Below, piece by piece: positions 1 to 10,665 of a DNA stretch of 64,000 nt. The notes under the pieces are model-generated. The model worked only from the letters and a program-made list of their open reading frames with translations, was not told the origin of the DNA and made no database searches. Both the position numbers and the translations under genes were made by a program. Positions within the stretch are counted from its first letter, which is position 1, and each line of letters begins with the position of its first letter. Source of the stretch: Corylus avellana (lineage: Eukaryota > Streptophyta > Magnoliopsida > Fagales > Betulaceae); the NCBI RefSeq assembly GCF_901000735.1, contig NC_081548.1:11166744-11230743 (forward strand), given 5' to 3'.

Positions 1-482
1 TGTATTAGTTTAGCATGCGAATTTGTTGTCCCTCGTACCTTCGGACTGAGGCCTTTTATAGTTGAGCATGTGGAGGTGGTTATGAGGGCCAGGCAAAAGA
101 TCCGGGATCTGGTCATAATGGCAAGAAAGGTTAATGCTTGTGTTCCTTCTCTTTATGATTGGTAGGAAGCCATTACGTACATTGATTTGAGGATTGCCTG
201 TACCTGCGTGGCGGTTTTAAGAATAAGATCGTAACGTCTAAACGATCCTGCTAGGCGCGGGCTACCTGTGTATCTGGACGTTAAGTGCGGAAGGTTCACA
301 ATGATCCCATGCTTGGATTCTGGTTATCCGAGAGCGTATAGGACGACGCTGTATTCATTGCTTTGCATCAGGCGCCTTTGGTGAGCCCAATGGGATGTAC
401 AGGGCTCTCTTGGGCTCATGGGCCCTTGACCCGTGGGCTTGGGATGACCCGTGGGCTTCGGGCGCTGGGTTTATTTGTAATA
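1..482 (-). repeat. 3' LTR of the Tat element (truncated by the window start)
   Basis: It aligns throughout with 22680-23165, for example at the shared block around 22-60 and 22702-22741. About 170 bases of its distal end fall outside the window. The LTR starts with TA on the minus strand where the other copy has TG, so this terminus is mutated. A TATA-like CTATAAAAGG on the minus strand at about 53-62 is shared by both LTRs and probably marks the promoter. Confidence 0.92.
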
Positions 483-499
483 GTTACCCCCCAAATTCC
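483..499 (-). promoter_or_regulatory. Polypurine tract of the Tat element
   Basis: The minus strand reads GGAATTTGGGGGGTAAC directly before the LTR start. A purine run ending at an LTR is where plus-strand DNA synthesis is primed, and its position confirms that the element runs on the minus strand. Confidence 0.7.
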
Positions 500-916
500 T
501 TCTGCTGAGACTTCAGGAGGAGAGAATTCAAACTCTTAATCTTCTGGTGGGGTTCTTTTTTGAGGGTGGACCGCTCAAGTGTCTTTCCACGCTCAGTTCC
601 CTATAGCTGTTTTTCTTGGCGTCTTAACCATTTATGGAACCTGACATTCGCACATCTCGGATATTCAGAGATTTGTTGCAATCTTACGGTTTTCAAATCT
701 TTTGTCCTTATCCACGTAAATGCGTCGTCGCTTGGCCACGTGTTCTGCTGGGCGTGATTCAAAAACTAACGAAACGAATTCCGATGTGTGAATCGGTGCC
801 TATGCTTGCGTTTTTTGAAGGGAAAGTTGGCTTGAGTCTCTTCGGTTCAGGTGTGACTGCAGGCTCATGTTGTTCTTGCATTAAATGCCTTGCGCCTTGT
901 CCGAGTTTTCTTCCCC

Positions 917-923
917 TATAAAG
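917..923 (+). promoter_or_regulatory. TATA box for the first antisense ORF
   Basis: TATAAAG lies in a pyrimidine-rich context, 92 bases before the ATG at 1009. The distance suits a plant TATA box followed by a leader of about 60 bases. It points away from the element's own gag-pol. The promoter role is inferred from position and motif only. Confidence 0.5.
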
Positions 924-1008
924 ATTTTGCCACCGATCTTCATCATTCAAGCCTTCTAGATTTCCATCCGTTTCTCAAATCTTAGAGTATTTGATTTTCC
1001 CAGTGGTC

Positions 1009-3600
1009 ATGTCTTCCCAGAAGCTTCCAGTTCAGGTTGACGTAATTGCCGATGAGCAATCATCGAAGATTCCTTTGATTCGCCGCTCAGGTGGCTCTTC
1101 GGCCAAAGTGCGTCCAATTGGCGAAGGATATCCTTCATCCTTGCGCCTAGACTTTGCGCAACGACAAAGATCTTACCTCTCAGTGGAGGATGAGAGGGTG
1201 CTCCGTCACAACTATGACATACCCTCATCGGTTTCGCCGCATTTTCCAAATGACTCCACTGGAATGGTCGGTGGTCCTAGGGAAATCTGCATTCATGAAT
1301 GCATCTTCATGGCGGGAGTTCGTCTGCCTTCTCTCCTATAGTGAGAGAAATGTTGTCTTTTTTGGGGGTAGCCCCTGTACAACTTATGCCGAACGGCTGG
1401 CATTATTTCATGGCCACCCTCATGTTGTGGCCTACTGTGTTCCCGGGAAAGACTCTATCGATCCTCAAATTTTTTAATATATTTGGCCTCATTTTTACCC
1501 CACTTTCGAGACTGTCACCTTCATGGTTCATGAGAAGAACTAATTTATCGAACTCGGGAAAACCTTCTCTAACAACAAGCAGTGGGTGGAGCAGTTCTTT
1601 TACATATCCGGGACTTGGGAGGTGTCGACGTCCGAGGCTTTACCCGTTCAACATTCTGTTCCCCGGGAATGGGGAGTCTCCCGAGAAAGTTGTAAGTGTT
1701 TTTAGTTCTTCCTTGTCCTCCTTTATCCTGCCTCATACGTTCTTACTTTCCTTTCTACTACAGGGAAGGAATGTCCTGCACTGAGCCTGGAGCAGCAAGG
1801 CCGGGTTAACTGCATCTTGGAGTATTCTCAGCTCCCCGAGAATGCAGATCGGATGCTTTTTGGTAGCATCGTTAATGATTCCGCTCCTCGGGAGTGCTTG
1901 GGATACCAGATTCTAGTGGATAAAGTTGTATGGGATTGCCAGGGGAACCCTAAAAGATCCAATTCAGCTGGTGACAAGGTGGTTTTGAAGTTGCCTGCTT
2001 GGGCCCTGAGCAAGAAGAGTCGAGCGCACAAGAAAGTCTCCTCTTCGGGGAAGCCGTCTGCAACTGTGACATCTGCTTCAAAGGATTCACGTCCAACCTC
2101 CAAGCCATCAGGTTCCTATGGTCAGGGCTAGGTTTTGTCGGCTCCCAGGTTTGCGACGGACCCGCTGGTATTGAAGAGGAAGGTTGATAGAGGAAAGGCA
2201 CCCCTGGAACCGCTTTCGAAGAAAGGACGTGCGGAAAAGTCGCGGGACATCCTGGATGTATTGTCTTCCGTTCGGTCTAATTTTGTGCCGATAACTTTCA
2301 GCCCTCCTAGTGGTTCGAGTGATGCTTCAAAAACTATTTCTGCAATGGAGGCTGTTCCCCTCCACATAGTACCCTTGGAAGCACAACCTCGAGAACCGGG
2401 GGGGCCACTCGTCGTGTGACCCGAACCACGTCTCCTTCCGAGGATAGGCCTATGGACCCGCCAGTGGGGTCCTCCGGTCAGCTTCCTGTGTATCAAGGAC
2501 AGCCAATAAGGGGGCATTTAAGGAGGAGTTCCCCTCTTATCAGATCTTTGGACTCGGGTTTGGGGGGAAACCCTTTGTCGACAGTTACCAGGCTACTTCC
2601 AACGGACTATACCCGAGGAGAAGGTTGGCTTACTCCAAAGATGTTAGTGGACAAACTGGTCCATTGTCACTATATGGTAAGTTTTTTTTTGAATGCCTTT
2701 ACTATTTCTGACACGGCTTCTCTTTCTGTAGAGCTCTACTCTTATCGCGAGTTGGTATAAGGAGTTTCATGAGGGTCAGCGGGAGTATGCTGATGAGAGA
2801 GTTGAGCTGCAGGGCTTAGTTCAGAAGCTGAGCCAGAAGCAAGGGGCCTCTAGCTCTCAAGACGCCAGTTCCGAGGTGGAGAATCTCCGTCGTCTATTGG
2901 CAAGGAAGGAGGACGAGCTTTTAGCAACCCAACAAGGGCTTAGTGAATCAAAGTTGGCTAATGCTCATCCTCAGACGCGTCTCCACGTTGCCGAGTGGGA
3001 CAGCCAGGAGTTAGTGAATCGGGTTACGGAGGCGGAGTCTACTGCTGCCCGATTGGTTGCAGAAAATGCGAAGATCGCTGAGGAGCTTTCTGAGGTTCGG
3101 GTTTCTGATGAAGGCTTTTAGAAACTTTTTGAAACACTTGAGGGTCAAATATCTCAGTCGGAAGATGCCCGTGAGAAGCTTGTAAGTGATTTGGAGGCAT
3201 CCCGATCCAGGTGCGATCGATTTCACCAAGGGTACCGCTATTGGAAAGCTAAAGCGATTCGTTATCTTGCAAAGCTGTCATTTGTTCCTTGGCTCCGGGA
3301 CCTGTTGTGGGCCCACGAATTTCATTAGGGTTTTAAGAATCATCAGTACCTCACCGTCCGTAGAGATCATTTAGCATCAACCCTGCCACAGTGGAGTCGA
3401 ATTTCTTAGAGGTGCCAGCTGCTGTTGTTGATGGAATGGTCGACATAGGCCGGGAGTTGATTCCTGATGCCCCGAAAGTTAATGTGCATGGGTTCCACCC
3501 AGAAGCGAATTTACCCCCCGAGCCTTTTGGTCCCGAGATTCTTATAGATGACGATACCAATGAATCCCATACTTATACGTTTTGTTTTGTTTTGTATAAG
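1009..3600 (+). pseudogene. Antisense additional ORF 1 of the Tat element (PF04195-like, spliced, broken)
   Basis: It reads on the strand opposite to gag-pol, between pol and the 3' LTR. From ATG 1009 it gives a serine-rich start, then HECIFMAGVRLP, and after a frameshift near 1335 PIVREMLSFLGVAPVQL and NGWHYFMA. These resemble the plant 'putative gypsy type transposon' domain (PF04195). Two introns with consensus ends are visible at 1692-1763 and 2677-2731. The third exon encodes a charged coiled coil (about 2732-3118). A later segment reads LEVPAAVVDGMVDIGREL. There are frameshifts near 1335 and 2130 and a stop at 3119. Antisense ORFs are known from Tat-lineage elements; what the protein does is unknown. 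Confidence 0.75.
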
Positions 3601-3950
3601 GATTTTTGTTCCTACTTATTTCAACTGCTGTTGGTCTTCTCTGTATTTTTTGGATGCTTTGAATGCATATCTGAATTGTCTTTGATCTTCCAATGTCTTG
3701 TTGTATTTTGTGGACGGGTGTCCTACCCCCCATGGCCGAGGGTTGGAATGTATTGTGATTCTCGGACATTAAATACTCCGCTAGCCTTTTGGTATCTGTC
3801 GTTTCAGGTTTTGGAGTTCATCATTATTATAAGCATGGCCTCCGATGGTGGGACACGTGGTGCATCACCGTTTGAGTTTCCTAGGTGATTCTGCACGGGA
3901 TGTCTCTTCGCATTTAAAGGTGACCTTTCGTTTTCCAAGTGTTTACGTAC

Positions 3951-3958
3951 TATAAATA
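3951..3958 (+). promoter_or_regulatory. TATA box for the second antisense ORF
   Basis: TATAAATA lies 73 bases before the ATG at 4024, and the leader between them is pyrimidine-rich (TCTCTTCAATTTC). It is the same arrangement as at 917, so each antisense reading frame has its own plausible core promoter. Confidence 0.55.
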
Positions 3959-4023
3959 CCTCTTAGGGTTGAAAGAATCTTCATTCAACTGACTGTCCTT
4001 CTTTCTCTTCAATTTCTTTCCTC

Positions 4024-5874
4024 ATGGCTTTGTTTACTCGTCTGGGACTTTGGCGGAGACAGAGTCATCGACTGCTTCCGCTTCCTCTTTGTTTTCAGGG
4101 GGTGTGGCGTCTTCATCCCATCCGTTGACTGAACATCCTCATTCTCGTGCCCCCGGCGATTTCGAGACAGAAATTACCGAATTACGCTTGCTGTTGGAGG
4201 CACTGGAGCAGCGCTTGGTGGATCGTTCCAACCAGTTGGCGAAGTTGATGGCTGACGTTAAAGTGAAGGATTATTAGATAGCTTGGAAAGACCTGCAGCT
4301 GGAGTCACGAGATTGGCGGATTGCGGATCTCAAGGCTTATCTCGTCAGTATTGATAAGTGCTAAAATATTCATATTTTCAGCCCTTATCTTACATGTTTT
4401 AATCCTTTGGTTGTAGTTAATTAGACCATTTTAATTCCTTTTTGTGTTTTTGATATTTTTACAGGCTTTTGGAAGAAAGTGAAGTAAAACTGGGTGATTT
4501 AGGCTCAAAAAGAGAAGATGGAAAAATTGGAGCTCCCTGGTACTGCGATCAATCCCAGGGTACCTGTGATCGAGCGCAATACCAGAGAAGATGCTGCACG
4601 AGCCAGGCCAGGAGCGATCAAGCGCAGGCCAAAAGAAGGATCGATCGCAGACCTGCGATCGAGCGCACACGGGCTACGATCGAGTGCACCCGTGCGCAGG
4701 AGGCATCCCAAGTGGTGGCTATAATGTCCCTATTTCCATATTAGGGTTTTTCAAACTCCAAATTGTAATAGGATGGAAATCCTACAAAATCCCTAGGGTT
4801 TACTACTTTTCCAAGGACTTCTAAAGCCTATAAATAGACTCCTAAGCCTTTAGAATAGAAAGCTTGGGGAGAAGGGAGAAGAATAGGAGCTCTCAAGTCA
4901 AGTCTCGGGTTTATTCTTTCCTTTCTTTTCTTTTATTTTATGAAGATGTTTAACATCAACTCTATGTGTAGCTAATTTATTTAGTAGGGCTAGATTGAAG
5001 CCCTAGTTATGTTTAGTTAATATTTCAATATTGGTGCCTTTGTGATGGTTATGTTATGCTATTTAACTTGGTTAATTCCTGCTTTCATGAATTCCTCATA
5101 TGTGTGTGCCTGATCAACATATGCATGTGGTATGGACTAGTTAATTAAATCAATTTGGATGATCGAGTCCTGGGTTTAATGTAAGTAACAAAAGAAATCC
5201 ACACCGGGTTCTTGGGTTAATCAACATGGGGAACCGGGAGTAGACACTCATGCCCTAGGCCTCATGTGTTTGTCGATTTCCACAGATTCATGCTTTCTTA
5301 AAGAACAACTTAGTAGACACCCATACTAAATCCTTTAAGAAATAAAAGAATTAGAGTAGACACCCATGCCTAATTCGTTGCTTAGGGAAATCAATAGCTT
5401 AAGGAGTAGACACCCATACCTTTAGGTTGGCAAACATTAATTATGCATAACATGATCAAAGCATTGGCATATTGTTATATTAGCTAGATATAATTAATGG
5501 TGGATATCAAAACCCTACATTTTATTATCATCACTTTAACAATCAATCTTTGTTTTTACTTAAGGAATTTATTTTTAAAACATAAATTCAGCAATCCTCG
5601 TGGGAATGATCCTGTACTTGCACCATATACTACTATGTTGACCTTGTGTACTTGCAGGTAAAATGTACAATTATTCACCTATTAAGTTAGGTAGATAATT
5701 TGCACAACAAGTATTCACGAGAAAAGACGGAAGAAAGCCTCTGAGTTTTATTCTGCCACCCGGCTATTTTTGAAGGAGGAAGAGAAGTGTCGGAGACTTC
5801 GCAGGAAATACCGGCTCTGGAAGGCTATGGCTCTTGAGAAAGATGGCTTACCCAATGAAGGTCACCATCGATAG
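4024..5874 (+). pseudogene. Antisense additional ORF 2 of the Tat element, split by a solo LTR
   Basis: After ATG 4024 and a probable one-base frameshift, the frame at 4050 encodes a Ser/Thr-rich start and then a leucine-rich coiled coil (TEITELRLLLEALEQRL). It has a TAG at 4275-4277. The coding sequence runs into the solo LTR at 4351. Beyond the LTR, with one copy of the 5-bp duplication removed, the same frame continues as a Lys/Arg/Glu-rich helix (KEEEKCRRLRRKYRLWKAM) to TAG at 5872-5874. It is thus a small charged coiled-coil protein of roughly 120-130 residues. No family is recognised. The intact frame across the insertion shows that the LTR arrived later. Confidence 0.65.
4352..5709 (+). 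mobile_element. Solo LTR A (Ty3/gypsy), target duplication AGTAT
   Basis: It begins TGATAAGTGC and ends GCACAACA. AGTAT at 4347-4351 is repeated at 5710-5714. No second LTR or coding region is attached, so it is a solo LTR left by recombination between LTRs. Its ends resemble the Athila LTR of this window (TGATGTGTGC to GCACAACA), so a related lineage is likely. A TATA box (CCTATAAATAGA) lies at about 4828-4839. A cluster of CGATCGAGCGC-like motifs lies at 4560-4700, and GTAGACACCCAT recurs at 5230-5420. Confidence 0.9.
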
Positions 5875-6254
5875 CCTTCGATATAAACGGCAATGGCCCT
5901 TCCAGGGCTTTAATTTTCTTGTTCATCATATTACTGGGTGATTGCTCAAATGTGATTTGTACAACGTCACTTTAGACGTAGAGTACCAGATCGAGCCCAG
6001 ATGTGATATTTTTGGCGTAGTTAGATAAACAGGTGGCCAGGGGTTTATTGTTACTTGACATTTCATGTAATTGCTCTGACCTGATCTGTTGTAATTGAAT
6101 CTTCTTGTGATGTAAAGTCTTAAATGAAATGGTTACCTTTGACTCATTTGCTGTGCTGTGCCTTTTTGGCTTTGTTTGTTTGTTTTGCCTTGCTTGGAAA
6201 TCTCATGTTTTGATGAATCCTCGGTCTTCCTGGTTAAGGGCCAAGTTGGGTTTT
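5875..6254. other. Tat element noncoding spacer
   Basis: This is noncoding sequence between antisense ORF 2 and the tandem array. AT-rich stretches such as TTAAATGAAATGG near 6120 could serve as 3' ends for the antisense transcript, but no clear terminator is visible. Confidence 0.4.
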
Positions 6255-6680
6255 GTCAAGGGTTTACTCCCCGGTTCCCAAAGTGGGGATTTTTTTTGTT
6301 GAGGGTTTACTCCCTAGTTCCCGAAGTAGGAGATTTTTTTTGCTGAGGGTTTACTCCCTAGTTCCAGCAGTGGGAGATTTTTTTTGTTGAGGGTTTACTC
6401 CCTAGTTCCGAAGATGGGAGATTTTTTTGCTGAGGGTTTACTCCCTAGTTCCCGAGATGGGAGATTTTTTTTGCTGAGGGTTTACTCCCTAGTTCCCGAA
6501 GTGGGAGATTTTTTGTGCTGGGGGTTTACTCTCTAGTTCCCGAGATGGGAGATTTTCTTTGCTGAGGGTTTACTCCCTAGTTCCCGAGATGGGAGATTTT
6601 CTTTGTTAAGGGTTTTCTTCCTTGTTTCGAGGCGAGGAGATTTTTTGTTAAGGGTTCTTTCCCTTTTTCTGAGATGACTG
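6255..6680. repeat. Tandem array, about ten 43-44-bp units
   Basis: The core GGTTTACTCCCTAG recurs at 6261, 6304, 6348, 6392, 6435, 6479, 6523 and 6567, followed by degenerate units at 6611 and 6653. Spacing is 42-44 bases. Each unit ends in GGGAGATTTTTTT. The array lies just beyond the integrase stop, in the 3' untranslated region of the Tat element, where such elements are known to carry variable minisatellites. Confidence 0.92.
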
Positions 6681-6808
6681 CAAGACAGGGAATGTATCAT
6701 CGGGCCCAATGGTCGTTTTGACCAAGGGTTCTCTGATGCTCAAATAAGTCGCCATAAATTGATTTTTATAAATAATCCAAAATTACAAAAAATGAATGCA
6801 ATGGAAAA

Positions 6809-8080
6809 TTACTGATAATATCTTTTTAGATGCTCGGCATTCCAGAGTCTTAGTAGTAGCTTTCCTTTCGCATCCTGTATGTAGTAGGCTCCTTGTCTAT
6901 GGCTTCGAATGACTTTGTATGGTCCCTCCCATGTTGGTCCGAGCTTTCCTACTGCTGGATCTCGGGTGGCTATGTTGACCTTTCGGAGGACCCAGTCCCC
7001 AATCTTGAACTGTCACGGCTTGACCTTTTTGTTGAAGTATCTGGCTGTCCTTTGTTGATAGGCTGCCATCATTGTCTGAGCATCATCCCTTTTTTTCCTG
7101 GAGCAAGTTCAGGCTTAACTTTATTCCTTCTTCGTTTATCTCGGGGTTGTAATCCTTCACTCGAAAACTGATCGAGCCGATTTCCACTGGGATGACTGCT
7201 TCGGCTCCGAATGCCAAGGAGAAAGGAGTTTCTCTAGTTGGCGTTCGGATGGTTGTTCTATATGACCATAGCACCTCTGGAAGAATCTCTACCCATGCTC
7301 CTTTCTTGTCCTCGTGTTTCTTCTTCAGAGTTTTCATCAGAGTCTTATTTGTTCCTTCTACCTGACCATTGGCCTAAGGATGCCCGGGAGATGAGAAATA
7401 ATTTCTGATATAGAGCTCGGCACACCAACTTTTGAAAGGTTCGCAATCTAATTGCTTTCCATTGTCGGTTACAAAAGCATGCGGGATACCGTACTGACAT
7501 ATGATCGCTTTTCAGAGGAAGTTCCTTATATTTCCAGTGGTTATAGTAGCCAATACTTTTGCCTCTACCCACTTGGTGAAGTAATCAACAGCAACCACGA
7601 CAAACCGACATCCTCCTTTTCCCGTTAGAAGTGGGCCCTCTAAATCGACCCCCCATGTGTGAAGGGCCACGGGGCCGAAACCGAGATTAATTCTTCGGGT
7701 GGATTCGCCAGCATTCTATCAAACCGTTGGCATTTGTCGCAATGCTTATCATTTCATGGGAGTCTCAGTTCATTCCTGGCCAATAATACCCCGCTCGGAT
7801 GGCTTTATGGGCTAGCATTCTCCCTCCCGAGTGGCTGTCGCACACCCCCTCATGAATTTCTCTGAGTACGTACGTAGCCTTATCTTTGGATAGGCATTTG
7901 ACTAGAGGGAGGGTGTAACCCCTTCAATATAGAACACCATCAACTAGCGTGTATCGTGTTGCTTGGATGCGGATCTTCCGTGCTAGTTTATTATCGGATG
8001 GCAGCTTGCTTTCCTTGAGGAACTGTAGGATGTCGTGGCCCCAATCTGGACATTGCTCTTTTTCCTCAATGCACGCCACT
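6809..8080 (-). pseudogene. Tat integrase (degenerate)
   Basis: Across several frames the minus strand shows the DDE core: VDLEGPL, VTDNGK and GQVEGTNK. It continues to the C-terminal block EVLWSYRTT, TPFSLAFGAEAVIPVE (in 7083-7337), GKLGPTWEGPYKV, and the end NAEHLKRYYQ with stop TAA at 6809-6811. A zinc-binding-like stretch (CDKCQRF) precedes the core. A TGA after KVKP near 7018 replaces an Arg codon, and frameshifts occur between 7340 and 7760. Integrase would insert the cDNA copy into the genome; this copy cannot encode the protein. Confidence 0.85.
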
Positions 8081-8088
8081 TGGCTTGT

Positions 8089-9879
8089 TTAGCTAATTGA
8101 AGGTTCGGCTAGTTCCTGGATTGGGTGACCAACTGTTATGATTTCTTCCTCGGCTGCGGAGCCCATACGAGCTAGGGCGTCTACTTGCGAGTTTTCTTCT
8201 CTGGGAACCTTTGTAAAGATTACCTTGTCAAAAGATTCCATGATCTCCTTCACCTTTGCCAAATATTTCTTCATTTTGCTTCCTCGAGCCTTATATTCGT
8301 CCCAAATGTGTCCAACCACTACTTGGGAGCCGCTTCTGACCTCCAAGTCTTTGACTCCCATTTATCTTGCCATGTTCATACTGAGGATCATGGCTTCATA
8401 GTCAGCCTCGTTGTTGGAGGTGCTAAACTTCAGTTGTACCGCTACTTCACATTTTTCACCGTTGGGTCCTTCGAGTACAACTCCGATCCCGCTGCATTTC
8501 CGAGTCAAGGACCCATCCATAGATGCTACCCATGTCTCTCTCGGATTGGCTCCTTCCTCCTCAGAGGCGTCATAAAATTCGAGCAAAAAATCAGCTGATG
8601 CTTGCCCTTTCAAGGATGTTCTCGAAAGGAATTCTATGTCGAATTCTCCAAGTTCTATGGCCCAATTGACTAATCTCCTTGACAAATCTGGCTTTTTCAG
8701 GATTCTTCGTAAGGGATACTCGGTCAATACCTTATTTGTGTGCGCCTGAAAGTATGGCCTCAACCTCCGAGAGGATGTGACCAAAGCGAATGCTAACTTC
8801 TCGATCTGCGGGTTTCGTTCTTCGACACTGTGCAGGGCTTTACTGACGAAGTAGACAGGCTTTTGCACTCCTTGCTCTTCTCGGATTAATGCCGAGCTTA
8901 TGGCCGATGGTGATACCGCTAAATACAGGTATAAAGCTTCCCCTTCGACTAGTTTGCTCAACAGCAGCAAGCTGACTAGGTATTCTTTCAATTCCTGGAA
9001 AGCTTTGTTGCATTCTGGACTCCAGGAGAAGGCTTTCTTCAGGATCTTGAAGAAGGGAAGACACTTGTCGGTTGAGTGAGAGACGAACCGATTCAGTGCC
9101 ACTATTTTGCCTGTCAGTTGTTGAAGCTGCTTTATGCTCTGAGGCGCTTGCATGTCCAAAATTGCCTTGATTTTCTCGGGGTTGGCTTCAATTCCTCTTC
9201 GAGGGAGGATGAACCCGAGAAACTTGCCCAAAGCTACTCCGAATGCACACTTAGAGGGATTAAGTTTCATCCCATAGTGCCTTAGCGTATCAAATGCCTC
9301 GGCTAGGTCCGCAACATGATTGACCGCCTGTATGCTTTTCACCAGCATATGGTCTACATATACCTCCATGTTTCGTCCAATTTGCTTTCGAAACATTTTG
9401 TTGACCAACCGTTGGAATGTAGCTCCCACATTTTTCAGTCCGAACAGCATGACTCGGTAGCAATATAGATCCGTGTCGGTCATGAAAGCCGTTTTTTCTT
9501 GGTCGGACTCATGCATGGAAATCTGGTTGTATCTAGAGAATGCATCCATAAAGCTTAGCAACTCATGTCCCGAAGTTGAGTCCACAAGCTGGTCGATTCG
9601 AGGCAAGGGATAGTTGTTTTTGGGACACGCTTTGTTGAGATCTGTGAAATCAACGCACATCCTCCATTTCCCGTTCGACTTCTTTACTAGCACCACATTC
9701 GCCAACCAAGTGGTGTACTGGATTTCCTTGATGAATCCGGCTTCCCGCAATTTCTTGACTTCTTCAGCGGCCGCTCTACTTTTTGCAGCCAAGTATCCCC
9801 TTCTCTTCTGTTGTACAGGTCTGAAATTAGGGTCGGTGTTTAGCTTGTATACCATGACCGAAGGTGCTATTCCGGGCAT
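8089..9879 (-). pseudogene. Tat reverse transcriptase with two RNase H domains
   Basis: An open stretch of 505 codons (8362-9879) covers RT and the first RNase H, and the second RNase H continues to 8089. RT landmarks are WRMCVDFTDLNKACP, MDAFSRYNQI and the catalytic box, which reads YVDHMLVK instead of YVDD (9349-9351, Asp to His). The first RNase H (LYLYLAVSPSAISS) lacks the first acidic residue, as usual in Tat. The second, archaeal-type RNase H keeps MDGS and SNNEADYEAM and ends VDALARMGS. A stop at 8359-8361 lies between SMNMAR and MGVKDLEV. The lost aspartate alone should abolish polymerisation. Confidence 0.92.
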
Positions 9880-10049
9880 GTCGTCGTGACTCTGGGGGAA
9901 TACATCACAGTTACTGTGAAGTAAGGACTTAAGCTCTTTCTTGGTGATTGGGTGATTGGGTCTAGTTGGGACCCAATTTTGACACTTCTGTAAGGTTTGT
10001 CGACCGAGAATTCCTCAAGATCTTCGACCGATTCACCGCCCTTTAATTG

Positions 10050-10664
10050 CTATCTTTCCTCCTTAATGACGTTCCCTGGGGCTGGGATTTTTAGGCATTC
10101 CTTCATAAAAATGTTGTAACATTGCTGGGCTGCCCGTTGATCACCCCTAATTTCCCTGACCCCGTGTTCCGTTGGGAACTTCACCTTGAGATGTGGGGTT
10201 GATGTGATGGCTCTTAGTTCATTGAGAGCTGTCCTCCCGATAATGGCATTGTAAGCTGAAGGTCGGTCGACCAACAAGAAACGTACCATTATAGTCGCCT
10301 GCCTTGGATATGACCCGGCTGTGACCGGTAGCTCAATCGATACGACAGGCTATATTTGTTCCCTTTGAACCCCATCAAGGGGCAGTTGGTTGGGACAATT
10401 TTTTCCTATCCCAAACTCAGCTTTTTGAATGCAGACCAATACAGGATGTCTGCTGAGCTTCCATTGTCCACTAGGATACGATGGACGTTATGATTTGCCA
10501 CCGTTAAGGTGATACCAAAGCGTTTGTGTGCGGGTGCGAGATACCCATATAGTCCGCATCCGAAAATCCGATCACCATCTCGCTTCTTTGGGACTACTTC
10601 ATGGGCCTCCCGACAATGTAGACCTCGTGAGAGCCTTCCAGTTGTCGGGCGTAAGCCTTGCTCG
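10050..10664 (-). pseudogene. Tat aspartic protease region (interrupted)
   Basis: The minus strand reads HRILVDNGSSADILYW, which is the retroviral-type aspartic protease active site in its plant Tat form (D-N-G). Downstream is RPSAYNAIIGRTALNELRA, the second conserved block, in a separate open stretch (10050-10289). A frame break lies between 10290 and 10405. The Athila insertion begins at 10666, just upstream of the active-site region, so gag and protease are now 10 kb apart. Confidence 0.82.
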
Positions 10665-10665
10665 T

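Noticed and set aside
1828..2201. Minus-strand ORFs opposite antisense ORF 1
   Set aside because: Shadows of the plus-strand coding frame; the plus strand has domain similarity and splice sites.
6255..6680. CRISPR-like array
   Set aside because: Units are contiguous with no unique spacers, and the setting is a plant retrotransposon.
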